Notes: generated from the sequence alone by a model not told the origin. Numbered from the stretch's first letter, positions 9,539-19,116 are shown. The stretch is DNA of 64,000 nucleotides from Novosphingobium sp. ZN18A2 (GCF_036784765.1 NZ_CP136651.1:3174001-3238000); one strand, 5' to 3'. Program-made: numbers and translations.

Positions 9539-10854
9539 ACCTGCTGGATACTTGCGCGCGCCTTTCGCCCGATCTTTCGCCCAGACGCTTTGGCCTTGTC
9601 ACCAGTTGTGATGGCGGATTGCTGGAAGTGTCGGGCCTGAATGCCCCCATCGGCACGCAATGCCGCATCGCGCAGGGCAGGGGCACGCTGGGCGCGGAAG
9701 TGATCGGCTTCCGCAACGGGCACGCGCTGGCGATGTTGCTGGGAGATACCGTGATGCTGCGCCCCGGCGCACGCGTACACACCGAGGGCCATCCCGGAAT
9801 GCTGGAGGTGGGCGAAGCCTTCCTGGGCCGCGCGGTAGATGGCGAGGGTCTGCCGATCGACGGCGGTTCACCCATCGCCACACGGCACGAATGGCCGGCG
9901 GGCGGCCTGCGCACGCCAGCGCTGGACCGGTCGCCCGTGCGCGTCCCCTTCGATACCGGCGTTCGCGCGCTGAACGCGCTCACCACCTTCGGGGTCGGCC
10001 AGCGCATCGGCGTGGTGGCCGGATCGGGTGTGGGCAAGTCCGTATTGCTCGACATGATCGCGCACGGCGCCGAAGCGGAGATCGTGATCGTCGGCCTGAT
10101 CGGCGAACGCGCACGCGAGGTTTCCGACTTTGTGGAACGGCACATGACGGGCGAAAAACGCGCGCGCACGGCTGTTGTCGCGGTTCCCGCCGATCACGCG
10201 CCCAACTTGCGCATCCGTGGGGCGATGCTGGCGACCAGCCTGGCCGAACACTTCCGCAGCCAGGGCAGGCGCGTCCTTCTTGTCATGGACAGCCTGACGC
10301 GCGTTGCCCACGCGGCGCGGGAAATTGCGTTGCTGCTGGGGGAGCCGGGTGCAGCGCGCGGCTATCCGCCTTCCGCCCTCGCCGCGATCACCAAGCTTGT
10401 TGAACGGGCGGGCAACTCGGCCGCCAGCGGCGGTTCGATCACCGGGCTTTATACCGTGCTTGCCGACGGCGATTCGCAGGATGACCCGGTGGTCGATACC
10501 GCGCGCGCGATACTTGACGGACACGTGGTATTGAGCCGCGAACTGGCCCAGCGCGGGCAATATCCGGCAATCGACATCGCCGCATCGCTGAGCCGCGTGA
10601 TGAACGACATCGTCACGCCTGAGCACCAGGCGCTTGCACGGCAGTTCCGCGCGCTTGTCGCCACGTACGAAGCGAACCGCGACCTTGTGCTTATGGGAGC
10701 CTATCGCGCCGGAGCCGATCCGCAGCTTGATCGTGCGATTGCTATGCACCCGCAGCTTACCGCGTTCCTCTGCCAGCCGCAGGGCGAGGTCGTGCCGCTG
10801 GACCAGAGCATCGAGGCGCTGGTGCGCCTGCTTTCTGCTCCGCCGCCGCAATGA
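9532..10854 (+). CDS. fliI: flagellum-specific ATP synthase FliI
   Basis: This 440-residue rotary-type ATPase has Walker A GSGVGKS (about residues 163-169), Walker B VLLVMDSLTR and the type III ATPase signature PPSALAAITKLVERAG. It powers or primes unfolding and entry of flagellar substrates into the export gate with FliH and FliJ. The ATG at 9532 overlaps fliH by 7 bp. The longer upstream frame is Arg-rich noise. Confidence 0.96.
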   Translation: MLNLLDTCARLSPDLSPRRFGLVTSCDGGLLEVSGLNAPIGTQCRIAQGRGTLGAEVIGFRNGHALAMLLGDTVMLRPGARVHTEGHPGMLEVGEAFLGRAVDGEGLPIDGGSPIATRHEWPAGGLRTPALDRSPVRVPFDTGVRALNALTTFGVGQRIGVVAGSGVGKSVLLDMIAHGAEAEIVIVGLIGERAREVSDFVERHMTGEKRARTAVVAVPADHAPNLRIRGAMLATSLAEHFRSQGRRVLLVMDSLTRVAHAAREIALLLGEPGAARGYPPSALAAITKLVERAGNSAASGGSITGLYTVLADGDSQDDPVVDTARAILDGHVVLSRELAQRGQYPAIDIAASLSRVMNDIVTPEHQALARQFRALVATYEANRDLVLMGAYRAGADPQLDRAIAMHPQLTAFLCQPQGEVVPLDQSIEALVRLLSAPPPQ

Positions 10855-11279
10855 AGGCCGAACGCACGCGCCTTGCGCGGCTGAGACGGCTTGAACGCAT
10901 CCGCGACGTGGCGAAGCAGGCGGCGCTGGCCGAAGCAGGGCGCGCCGAAGGCACGCTGGCGCAACTTCTGGAACTGGCAGAGCGGACCGAGGCGATGCAC
11001 GGCGATTACGCGCCGCGCGCGGGCCTGACCGATGGGCACGCGCTGGCTGCGCTCAACACCTTTCGCGATGGGCTGGACCAGATCGCAGGCGCAACGCGCG
11101 CCGATGCCGATCGCGCCCGCGCAGTAGCCGACAGCCACGCACAGGAAGCGGCCTTGGCCGAACGGCGGCGCGCGGCGGCGGAGGAGCGCGCCACAGAGGC
11201 CGCGAAAACGCTTGCCCGCAAAGCGCAATCCGCGCTGCCCGTTGGAATGCGCAAGAGGCTTGGCACGCGTTTTGAATAG
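10851..11279 (+). CDS. fliJ: FliJ-like flagellar export protein
   Basis: The 142 residues are almost wholly predicted coiled coil, rich in Arg, Glu and Ala, as expected for the small stalk protein FliJ that lies in the FliI hexamer. FliJ sequences diverge strongly, so the call rests mainly on position directly after fliI (ATGA overlap), size and coiled-coil character. No other known flagellar gene fits this slot. Confidence 0.75.
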   Translation: MKAERTRLARLRRLERIRDVAKQAALAEAGRAEGTLAQLLELAERTEAMHGDYAPRAGLTDGHALAALNTFRDGLDQIAGATRADADRARAVADSHAQEAALAERRRAAAEERATEAAKTLARKAQSALPVGMRKRLGTRFE

Positions 11280-11315
11280 CAGTTGGCGAACCCGATAACG
11301 GAGCGCCGAAACACG

Positions 11316-12611
11316 ATGATTGCCACCCGTTCCCCGGACCTTTCCCTTGCAGGAACAGGCGCGGCCCCTCCGCAAAAATCCGCCAGAAGCGAGGGAATTG
11401 CGGAAGTTTTCGCCGACGTCCTGAAAAAACAGCCCGGCGCGGCGGCCAGCGGCAGGCAAGCCGGGACGCAGGTTGCCGCCTTGCCGGAAAGCGGCAAGGA
11501 TTTGCCGGCCGGCAAGGCGGTGCCGGCCAGCGGCAAGAGCGGCGGCGCACCTAAGACCGAGACGCCCGGAAAGGACGCGAAAGGCGAAGGCAAGGAAGCG
11601 GCAGCGGACAAGGTGGTTGCGCCCGTAATCGCACCGCAATTGCCCTACCCCGCCGCACAAGTTCCCGTCGCGCTGGCGCCGCTTGCCGCCAGTGACCCGA
11701 CGCAACCGTCCGCGCCGGGACCGCGCGGCGCCACGCCGCCGCGATCCGCCCCGCCACAAGCCCCTGCGCCAATTGCCCCCCGGACTCCCGCGAAGGCGCA
11801 CCCGCCTTCCGGCGCGATGCTACCGAACGTCACCGTGAACGCAGATCTGCCGACAGGCGAAGACGCTGTAGCCGTGGTGAAGGTGGGAATGAACGGCAAG
11901 ACGCCCGCCGGGCCTGTCGTCCGGTCCGCGTCCGCTCCTGCCCCTGCACCCGAAACGCAAGGCGAAGCGCACGGAGCGCAGGACAAATTTGCGGCCCCGG
12001 CCGCTGTCGCCGCCCGCCGCGATACTGCACGAGCCGAACCGGCGCGGCCCGAAACGCCAGCGTCACCCGCTGCATCGCCCCTCGCAACCGCACCATTCCC
12101 GCGACATGATGCGGCCGCACCCGCCACGCCGCCGCATGCCGCAAGTCCAGAGCGGCTGGATTTCGCGCAGTTGGTCGATTCGATCGCCCGCGCGCGCCAG
12201 GATGCGGGAACACAGCCGGTCCGCATCTCTCTCGACCATGCGGAGTTCGGCGCGGTTTCGCTGAAGTTTCGGCACGAAGGCGATGCGCTTTCGGTTCAGA
12301 TGGCCAGCACCGACCCCGGCTTCGCCCGCGCGGTCGCCGCCACTCATGCAGCCGATCCCGGCCAGATGCGGCACGACCAGCCGCAACATGGCGAAGCCGC
12401 GCAAGGCCAGTCGCGCGGGGACACTGGCAGCGATGCCTCTCGCGGACAGCAGAACCCGCACACCGCATCGCATGCGGGTGGGCAATCGCATTCCGGAGCC
12501 GGTGACCAGCCACACCGGCAGGCGCGGGGCACCGCAGCCAACAATCCACCGCACGGTCGGGCCACGCAGACGCGGCACAGGGGCGAAGACGCGTCGGGCC
12601 GCTTCGCCTGA
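11316..12611 (+). CDS. fliK: flagellar hook-length control protein FliK
   Basis: The 431-residue protein has a long Ala/Pro/Lys-rich disordered N-terminal part, the measuring tape. A C-terminal Flg_hook domain at about residues 290-340 contains ISLDHAEFGAVSLKF and GDALSVQMASTDPGFARAV. A Gln/His/Gly-rich tail follows. FliK is exported during hook growth and triggers the FlhB specificity switch. ATG 11316, with GGAG about 12 bases before it, is preferred over an in-frame TTG at 11283. Confidence 0.9.
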   Translation: MIATRSPDLSLAGTGAAPPQKSARSEGIAEVFADVLKKQPGAAASGRQAGTQVAALPESGKDLPAGKAVPASGKSGGAPKTETPGKDAKGEGKEAAADKVVAPVIAPQLPYPAAQVPVALAPLAASDPTQPSAPGPRGATPPRSAPPQAPAPIAPRTPAKAHPPSGAMLPNVTVNADLPTGEDAVAVVKVGMNGKTPAGPVVRSASAPAPAPETQGEAHGAQDKFAAPAAVAARRDTARAEPARPETPASPAASPLATAPFPRHDAAAPATPPHAASPERLDFAQLVDSIARARQDAGTQPVRISLDHAEFGAVSLKFRHEGDALSVQMASTDPGFARAVAATHAADPGQMRHDQPQHGEAAQGQSRGDTGSDASRGQQNPHTASHAGGQSHSGAGDQPHRQARGTAANNPPHGRATQTRHRGEDASGRFA

Positions 12612-12638
12612 CGACACCAATCAAGGGGGTAAACCAAT

Positions 12639-13241
12639 ATGAGCGACAAGAAAGACAAGGACGAAAAGCCCGGAAAGAAGAAAGGCAAGGGCCTGATGGT
12701 CAAGGCGCTGGCCGCCGTCGGGCTTGTCGGCGCGGGCGGCGGCGGGGCGTTCGGCCTTGTCCAGGCCGGCGTGATCGGCGGGGGCGGCCATGAAAAGGCG
12801 CATGAGGACAACACGCCAAAGCTGATCCGCAAGGGAGAGGAAGACCCCTATGCCCCGGCATCCGCCGGGGGCCACGGCGAAGGCGGCGGCGCGGCATATG
12901 TGGAAGGCGAAGGCGGCAGCGAATACCGCACCGCCTATTTCCAGTTTGCCGAACCGTTCACGTCGAACCTGAAGAATTCGCCCGCGCTGGTGCAATTGGC
13001 GCTCGCCTGTTCGACGCGCCGCGACGGCCGCGTGCTGATGTGGCTGAAGGAACACGAACTGGCGATCCGTTCGGCGCTGCTGGTGGTCCTGGCCGACACG
13101 CCCGAACAGGACGTGGCGACCCCCGAAGGCAAAAAGCGCCTTCAGGACCGAATGACCGCGGCGATCAACAAGGTGCTCACCGAAAAGGAAGGCTTCGGCG
13201 GGGTCGACCGCGTCTATTTCAAGAGCTTCCTGGTCCAGTGA
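12639..13241 (+). CDS. fliL: flagellar basal body-associated protein FliL
   Basis: The 200-residue protein has a Lys/Asp-rich cytoplasmic start, one membrane segment at about residues 20-48, a charged and Gly-rich linker, and the periplasmic FliL domain (YFQFAEPFTSNLKNSPALVQLALACSTR... VKSFLVQ-like FKSFLVQ end). FliL associates with stator units around the rotor. A gggggt ribosome site precedes the ATG. The stop overlaps the fliM GTG start (GTGA). Confidence 0.92.
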   Translation: MSDKKDKDEKPGKKKGKGLMVKALAAVGLVGAGGGGAFGLVQAGVIGGGGHEKAHEDNTPKLIRKGEEDPYAPASAGGHGEGGGAAYVEGEGGSEYRTAYFQFAEPFTSNLKNSPALVQLALACSTRRDGRVLMWLKEHELAIRSALLVVLADTPEQDVATPEGKKRLQDRMTAAINKVLTEKEGFGGVDRVYFKSFLVQ

Positions 13242-14119
13242 AGCCCGAACGCGCCTTTGTCGCCGAACGTCCCGTCGCCCGCCACGCCGCGCAACTGGTC
13301 CGCAGCGGTCCCGCGCGGGCGGATCTTCTGGCCGACCTGCACCGCATGGGTGAGCGGCTGGCGCGCGAACTGCCGCGCGCGCTGCACCCGCTGCTTGGTT
13401 CGCGGCCCGAAGCGCACTGCGATGCACCGGCGGAATCGACATTTGCGGCCGTGACTGGAAGCGATGCCCCGCTTGCCATGCACGCTCTTCTGGGCATCGG
13501 GTCGGATACGGCACCGTTGCTGGCGACGATCGAGGCGCAAACGCTTCTTTCGCTGGTCGACCGCGCCTTCGGCGGCAAGGGCAATGCGGGCGGTGACCTG
13601 CTATGCGCCTTGCCGCTTTCGGCGGATCTGATGGCTGCGCGGCTTGAAACGCTGCTGTGCGAAAGCCTTGCCGCCGCACTGGGGCCGGAAGGCGGCGCGG
13701 TGCGCGTGCTGCACCGGGATACCGATCTTGCCAACCTTGCGCCATTCGCCGCGCAAGAGCCGCTCGCCACACTGCGGACGAGTGTGCGGGAAGAAGGGCG
13801 GGACGACTGGAGCATTACGCTTGCGGCACCGTTCCGAACGCTGGCCGACCTGTTTGCAAGCGGCGCGCGCAAACACGTCTCGCGCGGCCCCGCAACGCCT
13901 GCCGATGCCCCGTTCCGTGATGTGCCGCTGCCGCTTCGCGCGGTGCTTGTCGACATGGCCCTGCCGCTTTCCGCGCTTTCAGCGCTTGAGCCCGGCCAGA
14001 TCATTCCCGTGCCCGTCGCCCGGCAGGTTCCGCTGCGGATCGGCACCGCAACCGTCGCGCACGGAGCGGTCGGTTCCGAAGACGACCGAATCGCCGTGCG
14101 CATCGCGCGAATTTCCTGA
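13238..14119 (+). CDS. fliM: flagellar motor switch protein FliM, lacking the CheY-binding N-terminus
   Basis: The 293-residue protein starts at GTG 13238, coupled to the fliL stop. The middle CheC-like domain contains a TLLSLVDRAFGGKG segment, and the C-terminal SpoA domain (about residues 225-290) ends DDRIAVRIARIS. FliM links FliG to FliN in the C-ring. The conserved LSQxEID CheY-P docking peptide normally at the extreme N-terminus is not seen; the protein begins MKPERAFVAERPVARHAAQ. It is about 40 residues shorter than enterobacterial FliM, consistent with that loss. Confidence 0.88.
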   Translation: MKPERAFVAERPVARHAAQLVRSGPARADLLADLHRMGERLARELPRALHPLLGSRPEAHCDAPAESTFAAVTGSDAPLAMHALLGIGSDTAPLLATIEAQTLLSLVDRAFGGKGNAGGDLLCALPLSADLMAARLETLLCESLAAALGPEGGAVRVLHRDTDLANLAPFAAQEPLATLRTSVREEGRDDWSITLAAPFRTLADLFASGARKHVSRGPATPADAPFRDVPLPLRAVLVDMALPLSALSALEPGQIIPVPVARQVPLRIGTATVAHGAVGSEDDRIAVRIARIS

Positions 14120-14140
14120 ACAGACGAAGAAAGGCCCGAA

Positions 14141-14428
14141 ATGACCCATTCGCATCGCGGTTTCGACCTGATCAAGGACGTGGACGTCCGCCTGACGGTC
14201 GAGCTTGGCCGCACCGAGATGAAACTGAAAGACGTGCTTGCTCTGGGCGAGGAAAGCGTCGTGATACTGGACCGCCTGACGGACGAGCTGCTCGACGTGA
14301 TGGTCAACGGCAAGCCGATCGCGAAGGGCGAAGTGGTGGCCCAGGGCGACCGTTTCGGGCTGCGCATCGTGGAACTTGCCGGGCAGACCGCCCCCGCCGT
14401 CCCGCCACAAACGGGCGAGGCCGCGTGA
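14141..14428 (+). CDS. fliN: flagellar motor switch protein FliN
   Basis: This 95-residue minimal FliN consists of little more than the SpoA domain (DVDVRLTVELGRTEMKLKDVLALGEESVVILDRL, then DVMVNGKPIAKGEVVAQGDRFGLRIVEL). It forms the lower C-ring and docks FliH. The stop overlaps the fliO start by one base (TGATG). Confidence 0.96.
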   Translation: MTHSHRGFDLIKDVDVRLTVELGRTEMKLKDVLALGEESVVILDRLTDELLDVMVNGKPIAKGEVVAQGDRFGLRIVELAGQTAPAVPPQTGEAA

Positions 14429-14694
14429 TGCTGTTCTATATTCTGAAGCTGCTGGTCATCCTGCCGCTGATCGGCGCGCTCGCCTGGGGCAGCCTGTGGC
14501 TTGCCCGCAAGGCCCGCACGCGCATTGCCGCGACGCAAGGCCCGCGCGCCGCGCGCATCGTGGAAACGCAGATGCTTGGACCCGGCCTTCGCCTTGCCGT
14601 GATCGAGTTCCACGGGCGCGAAATCCTGGTTTCTGCCGGAAAGGGCGGATTCACGCGGCTGGCCGAAGCCCCTGCCCGCACGGTGGAACCATGA
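14428..14694 (+). CDS. fliO: flagellar biosynthetic protein FliO
   Basis: The 88-residue protein has an N-terminal membrane segment (LFYILKLLVILPLIGALAWGSLWL) and the short cytoplasmic FliO domain (VETQMLGPGLRLAVIEFHGREILVSAGKGGFTRL). FliO assists FliP assembly in the export gate. A GTG one codon earlier (14425) is an alternative start. The stop overlaps the fliP ATG. Confidence 0.92.
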   Translation: MLFYILKLLVILPLIGALAWGSLWLARKARTRIAATQGPRAARIVETQMLGPGLRLAVIEFHGREILVSAGKGGFTRLAEAPARTVEP

Positions 14695-15443
14695 AACGCG
14701 TCGCAACGCTTGGGGCGCTTACCGCTCTGATCGTCCCGGTCGCGGTTCATGCACAAGCGGCCGTTCCCGGCGCGCTCGACCGTGCGCTGGGCGAAGTGGC
14801 CGGGCATTCGGGCGGAAGCCTGTCGCTTTCGCTGCAACTGCTGATCGTCATGGGGCTGCTGACGATCCTGCCCGGCCTGCTGCTGATGATGACCAGCTTC
14901 ACCCGCATCCTGGTGGTGCTGTCTATCCTTCGGCAGGCGTTGGGGCTGCAACAGTCGCCGCCCAACCAGGTGCTGATCGGGCTTTCGCTGTTCCTATCGC
15001 TGTTCATCATGGCGCCAACGCTGGACAAGGTGAACGCGAACGCGATCCAGCCTTACGCGGCGGGCACGGTCAACCTTGAACAGGCCGCATCTGCGGGCGG
15101 AGCCGCGTTCCACGGCTTCATGATCCGCCAGACGCGCGAGCATGACCTGATGATGTTTGCCGATATGGCCCATGCTCCGAAGTTCACCGATGCGGCTCAG
15201 GTGCCGTGGTCGATCCTGTTGCCGGCCTTCGTGACCAGCGAACTGAAGACCGCGTTCCAGATCGGCTTCATGCTGTTCCTGCCGTTCCTCGTCATCGATC
15301 TTGTCGTGTCATCGGTGCTGATGAGCCTTGGCATGATGATGATGAGCCCGACCATCGTTTCGCTGCCGTTCAAGCTGCTGCTGTTCGTCCTTGTGGACGG
15401 CTGGGCGCTGCTGATGGGCAGCCTTGCCGCGAGTTTCAACTGA
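14691..15443 (+). CDS. fliP: flagellar type III export gate protein FliP
   Basis: The 250-residue protein has a cleavable signal peptide (residues 1-22) and four membrane segments. Family signatures include MTSFTRILVVLSILRQALGLQQ-type residues after the second segment and SELKTAFQIGFMLFLPFLVIDLVVSSVLMSLGMMMM. FliP forms the core of the export gate with FliQ and FliR. Start ATG 14691 overlaps the fliO stop. Confidence 0.97.
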   Translation: MKRVATLGALTALIVPVAVHAQAAVPGALDRALGEVAGHSGGSLSLSLQLLIVMGLLTILPGLLLMMTSFTRILVVLSILRQALGLQQSPPNQVLIGLSLFLSLFIMAPTLDKVNANAIQPYAAGTVNLEQAASAGGAAFHGFMIRQTREHDLMMFADMAHAPKFTDAAQVPWSILLPAFVTSELKTAFQIGFMLFLPFLVIDLVVSSVLMSLGMMMMSPTIVSLPFKLLLFVLVDGWALLMGSLAASFN

Positions 15444-15485
15444 TGACTCATCGACAGGCCCGGGACGACCGGAAAGGTACAAGTC

Positions 15486-15758
15486 ATGGATGATACCGCC
15501 TCTCTCCTTGCCCTTGCGGACCACATGCTTTGGGTAACGGCGCTGGTCGCCGCACCGGTGCTGCTGGCCAGCCTTGCCGTAGGCCTTGTGGTCGGCGTTA
15601 TCCAGGCGGCGACTTCGGTCAACGAACAGACGCTGACCTTCGTGCCCAAGCTGGCGATCACCGCGCTGGTGCTGGTTCTGCTGGGTTCGGCGATGATGGG
15701 GCTGGTGGCCGATTTCACACAGGAAATCTTCGCCGCCATCGCCGCGATCGGATCATGA
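15486..15758 (+). CDS. fliQ: flagellar export gate protein FliQ
   Basis: The 90-residue protein has two membrane helices and the conserved AAPVLLASLAVGLVVGVIQAATSVNEQTLTFVPK segment between and within them. It is part of the FliPQR gate. It is separated from fliP by 42 bases and coupled to fliR by an ATGA overlap. Confidence 0.97.
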   Translation: MDDTASLLALADHMLWVTALVAAPVLLASLAVGLVVGVIQAATSVNEQTLTFVPKLAITALVLVLLGSAMMGLVADFTQEIFAAIAAIGS

Positions 15759-16534
15759 ACGCGATCGATTTCGGTTTTGGCCCGTTGGAGGCCGACCTGT
15801 GGCGCCTGCTTTTCGCCATGACGCGGATCGGCGCGGCACTGCTGGCCGTGCCGCTGTTCGGATCCGCCAGCGTGCCGATGCAATTGCGCGTGATCCTGGT
15901 GGGCGCGATCGCCGCGACGGTGATCACCTGGACGCCATTTGCCGCGCCGCCCGCGCTGTTCACGCTGGCGGGGGTGCTTGCCTGCCTGAAGGAAGTGCTG
16001 GTGGGGCTGGCGCTGGGCTTCGTGCTGCAATTTTCCTTCGCCGCGCCGGTCATCGCCGCCGAAGTCATCGGTGGCGGCATGGGCATGAACCTTGCCGCCA
16101 GCGTCGATCCCGCCACGGGCGCCCGTTCGCCGGTGCTGGGACAGTTTTTCGGCGTGCTGATGACGCTGACCTTCCTGGGGCTGGGCGCGCATCTTGTCTG
16201 GATCGGGCTGCTGATGGACAGTTACCGGGCCTTTCCGCCCGGCGGCGCGTGGCTGGGGCCGGGCACGATCGAAACACTGCTGTCTTTCGCGGGCGAGATG
16301 TTCGCCGCGGCGGTGGCCATTGCGCTGCCCGTAACGCTGGTGCTGCTGGTGGTGCAGGTCGTGACGGGCATCGTCAGCCGCTCCGCCCCGTCGCTCAATC
16401 TGTTTGCGCTGGGCCTGCCCGCCAGCGTGCTGGCCGGGCTTGCCGCGCTGATCGCCGCCGTCCCGCTGATCGGTGACAGGATGGCGGAACTTTCCTCGAC
16501 CGCCGTGATGCAGGCCGGAACCTTGCTGCGATGA
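15755..16534 (+). CDS. fliR: flagellar export gate protein FliR
   Basis: The 259-residue protein has about six membrane segments and the FliR signature around GGGMGMNLAASVDPATGARSPVLGQFFGVL. It closes the FliPQR helical gate assembly. The start at 15755 is chosen from overlap with the fliQ stop and the family's usual short N-terminus; an in-frame extension upstream is not FliR-like. Confidence 0.96.
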   Translation: MNAIDFGFGPLEADLWRLLFAMTRIGAALLAVPLFGSASVPMQLRVILVGAIAATVITWTPFAAPPALFTLAGVLACLKEVLVGLALGFVLQFSFAAPVIAAEVIGGGMGMNLAASVDPATGARSPVLGQFFGVLMTLTFLGLGAHLVWIGLLMDSYRAFPPGGAWLGPGTIETLLSFAGEMFAAAVAIALPVTLVLLVVQVVTGIVSRSAPSLNLFALGLPASVLAGLAALIAAVPLIGDRMAELSSTAVMQAGTLLR

Positions 16535-17661
16535 GCGAGAGCGCCGGCGAAAAGAGCTTCGCACCGACCGCGAAACGCAAGCAGGATGCGGCGAAAAACG
16601 GCGACGTCCTGCGCTCGCGCGAGTTGACCACGGCGGTCACCGTGCTGCTGGGCGCGGCCTGGCTGAAACTCGCCGGCCCCTGGATGTTCGCGGTGATGCG
16701 CGATGCCCTGCGCGCCGGGTTCATGTGGACCCGTGCCGACATAAGCGATTTCACGCCGGGCACGATGTTGCTTGGCCTTGCAGGCGCCGCGCTGCCGCCC
16801 GTGCTGGCGTTGGGAGGCGCGGTGATGCTGGGCGCTGTCGCCGCGCAACTGGGCTTTGGCGACGGACGCTGGGTGATCGGCAACCTTGCGCCGAAGGCAA
16901 GCCGCATCAACCCGGCAGCGGGCATGAAGCGCGTGGCGGGGCCGCAAGGCTGGATCGAACTGGGCAAGAGCCTGCTGAAGCTCGCTCTGCTGGGCGCCAT
17001 CGCCTGGGCATGGGGACGCGCCAACCTGCCGCGGATCGTGACGCTGGGCGGCGGCAATGTCGAAGGCCAGCTTGCCGCCGCGTGGGACGCGCTGACGGGG
17101 CTAGTCTTTGCGCTGTCCGCCGGGCTGCTTGTTATCGCCCTTGTCGATTTCCCGATCCAGTTCCTGCGCCGGTTCTTCCGCCTTCGGATGACGCAGCAGG
17201 AAATGAAGGACGAAACGAAGGAAAGCGAAGGCAGCCCAGAAAACAAGGCCGCGCAGCGCCAGCGGCAGCGCCAGCTTGCCATGGGCGGCGTTTCGCGGGC
17301 GATGCGCGAGGCGCAGTTCGTGATCACCAACCCCACGCATTTCTCTGTCGCCATGGCCTATGACCCGGAAAAGGCCGCCGCGCCGGTGGTGCTGGCCAAG
17401 GGGCGCGGCGAAAAGGCGATGGCGATGCGAGAGCTGGCGGCCGAGCACGGCCTGCCCACACTGGAATACCCGGCGCTTGCCCGGTCCGTGTTCTACACCA
17501 CGCGCGAAAACCAGGTGATCCGCGAGGAACTGTATGCCGCCGTCGCCGCGGTGCTGGCCTTTGTCCTGTCCCTGAAGCGCGGCGAAACCCCGTCGCCGCC
17601 GCGCGTGGAGGTTCCGGTTGCCCTGCGCTTCGATGCCGACGGGCGGCGCGAAGCGGCTTAA
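16531..17661 (+). CDS. flhB: flagellar export switch protein FlhB
   Basis: The 376-residue protein has a Lys-rich N-terminus (GEKSFAPTAKRKQDAAKNGDVLRSRE), four membrane segments, and a cytoplasmic domain with an intact NPTH autocleavage site at residues 267-270. It switches export from hook to filament substrates together with FliK. ATGA overlap with fliR; the partner gate protein FlhA is not in the window. Confidence 0.96.
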   Translation: MSESAGEKSFAPTAKRKQDAAKNGDVLRSRELTTAVTVLLGAAWLKLAGPWMFAVMRDALRAGFMWTRADISDFTPGTMLLGLAGAALPPVLALGGAVMLGAVAAQLGFGDGRWVIGNLAPKASRINPAAGMKRVAGPQGWIELGKSLLKLALLGAIAWAWGRANLPRIVTLGGGNVEGQLAAAWDALTGLVFALSAGLLVIALVDFPIQFLRRFFRLRMTQQEMKDETKESEGSPENKAAQRQRQRQLAMGGVSRAMREAQFVITNPTHFSVAMAYDPEKAAAPVVLAKGRGEKAMAMRELAAEHGLPTLEYPALARSVFYTTRENQVIREELYAAVAAVLAFVLSLKRGETPSPPRVEVPVALRFDADGRREAA

Positions 17662-17691
17662 TCGCGCGCGAAAGGAACCGTCCTTCCAGTC

Positions 17692-19116
17692 ATGACTACA
17701 ACCAGCGTTACATCGTCCATCGTCAACACGCTCGGCGGCGGCAGCGGGATCGACATGACCGCGCTCGCCGAAAGTCTGGCCACCGCGCAGTTCGCCGCAC
17801 GGACAGACAGGCTGGACACGCAGAGCCAGACGCTCGACTCCCAGATCAGCGCGGCCTCGTCGCTCAAGAACCAGTTGCTTTCGCTATCGAGCGCGATGGG
17901 CGACCGTGTGCGCAACGGCGATCTCGCCGCGAAGCCGAGCGTCGCCAATCCCGCCGTCGCCACGGCAAGCGCGGGAACCGGCGGCGGCGGCGAGGGCATT
18001 TACGCGCTGGAGGTTTCCGCACTCGCACAGGGGCAGGTGCTCGCCAGCCCCGCCTATTCCGCCGCGAGCGACACTGTAGGCTCAGGCACGCTTACCATCC
18101 GTTTCGGCACGGTAAGCGGCGGCACGTTCGCGCAGGACACCGCCCACGCCGCCGTCGACGTGGCGATCCCCGCAGGCGCGACGCTGAACGATGTTGCCAG
18201 CGCGATAAACGGCGCGGACGCGGGCGTGCTCGCCTATGTCGCGCAGACGACCGATGGCGCAAAGCTGGTGCTGAAAGGCGCGAACGGGGCGACCAACGGC
18301 TTCGTTCTCGATGCCAGCGAAGACCCCGCCGATCCGGGCCTTGCCGCGCTGGCATGGAATCCGGCGGGCGATGCAGCGCGGCTGAAATCCGGCGCATCCG
18401 ACGCGGCCTTTTCGCTCGACGGCGTGGCGATGACCAGCAGCAGCAACACGCTGACCGATGTTGCCCCCGGCCTTTCGCTGGCGCTGACGGGGACGAACGC
18501 GGGCGCGCCCACCACCATCCGCTTTTCCGATCCTTCGGCATCGATCGATTCCGCGATGAACGATCTTGTCGGCGCGCTGAACTCCATCGTGCAGGAACTG
18601 GCCAAGGACACCGATTCGACCACGGGCGACCTTGTGCGCGATCCGGGCGCCCGCGCGCTGCGCAGCACGCTTTCGGCGCTGCCGGGCAAAACGGTGATGC
18701 CCAATGCGGCGGACGGCAGCCCGAAAACGCTGGCGGACCTGGGCCTGAGGATCAATCGTGACGGCACCTTCGACATCGATGCAAAGCGCCTTTCGGATAC
18801 GCTGGCGCGCGATCCCGCCGGTGCGGCGGCGATGTTCACGACCGGGCTATACGGCGTCTATTCCACCATCGACGCGATGGCCCGAACGGCCACGTCGGCC
18901 AGCAACCCCGGATCGCTGGGCGGTTCCATCACCCGCTATACCGCCAAACAGACCGATGTGACCGACCGGAAGGCGAAGATCGCCGACCAGCAGGAAGCGA
19001 TGCGCCAACGGCTGGTAGGCCAGTTCGCCAAAGTCGATTCACGCGTGAGCGGATACCATTCCACGCTGACCTTCCTCCAGTCGCAGATCGCGGCGTGGAA
19101 CGCGAAGGGCAACTGA
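17692..19116 (+). CDS. fliD: flagellar filament capping protein FliD
   Basis: The 474-residue protein has the FliD N-terminal domain (GGGSGIDMTALAESLATAQF), a Flagellin_IN-like repeat in the centre (VAIPAGATLNDVASAINGADAGVLAYV), and the C-terminal FliD domain (DPGARALRSTLSALPG, LADLGLRINRDGTFDIDAKRLSDTL). It forms the distal cap that folds flagellin. An AAAGGA ribosome site lies before the ATG, and the stop overlaps fliS by one base. Confidence 0.95.
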   Translation: MTTTSVTSSIVNTLGGGSGIDMTALAESLATAQFAARTDRLDTQSQTLDSQISAASSLKNQLLSLSSAMGDRVRNGDLAAKPSVANPAVATASAGTGGGGEGIYALEVSALAQGQVLASPAYSAASDTVGSGTLTIRFGTVSGGTFAQDTAHAAVDVAIPAGATLNDVASAINGADAGVLAYVAQTTDGAKLVLKGANGATNGFVLDASEDPADPGLAALAWNPAGDAARLKSGASDAAFSLDGVAMTSSSNTLTDVAPGLSLALTGTNAGAPTTIRFSDPSASIDSAMNDLVGALNSIVQELAKDTDSTTGDLVRDPGARALRSTLSALPGKTVMPNAADGSPKTLADLGLRINRDGTFDIDAKRLSDTLARDPAGAAAMFTTGLYGVYSTIDAMARTATSASNPGSLGGSITRYTAKQTDVTDRKAKIADQQEAMRQRLVGQFAKVDSRVSGYHSTLTFLQSQIAAWNAKGN

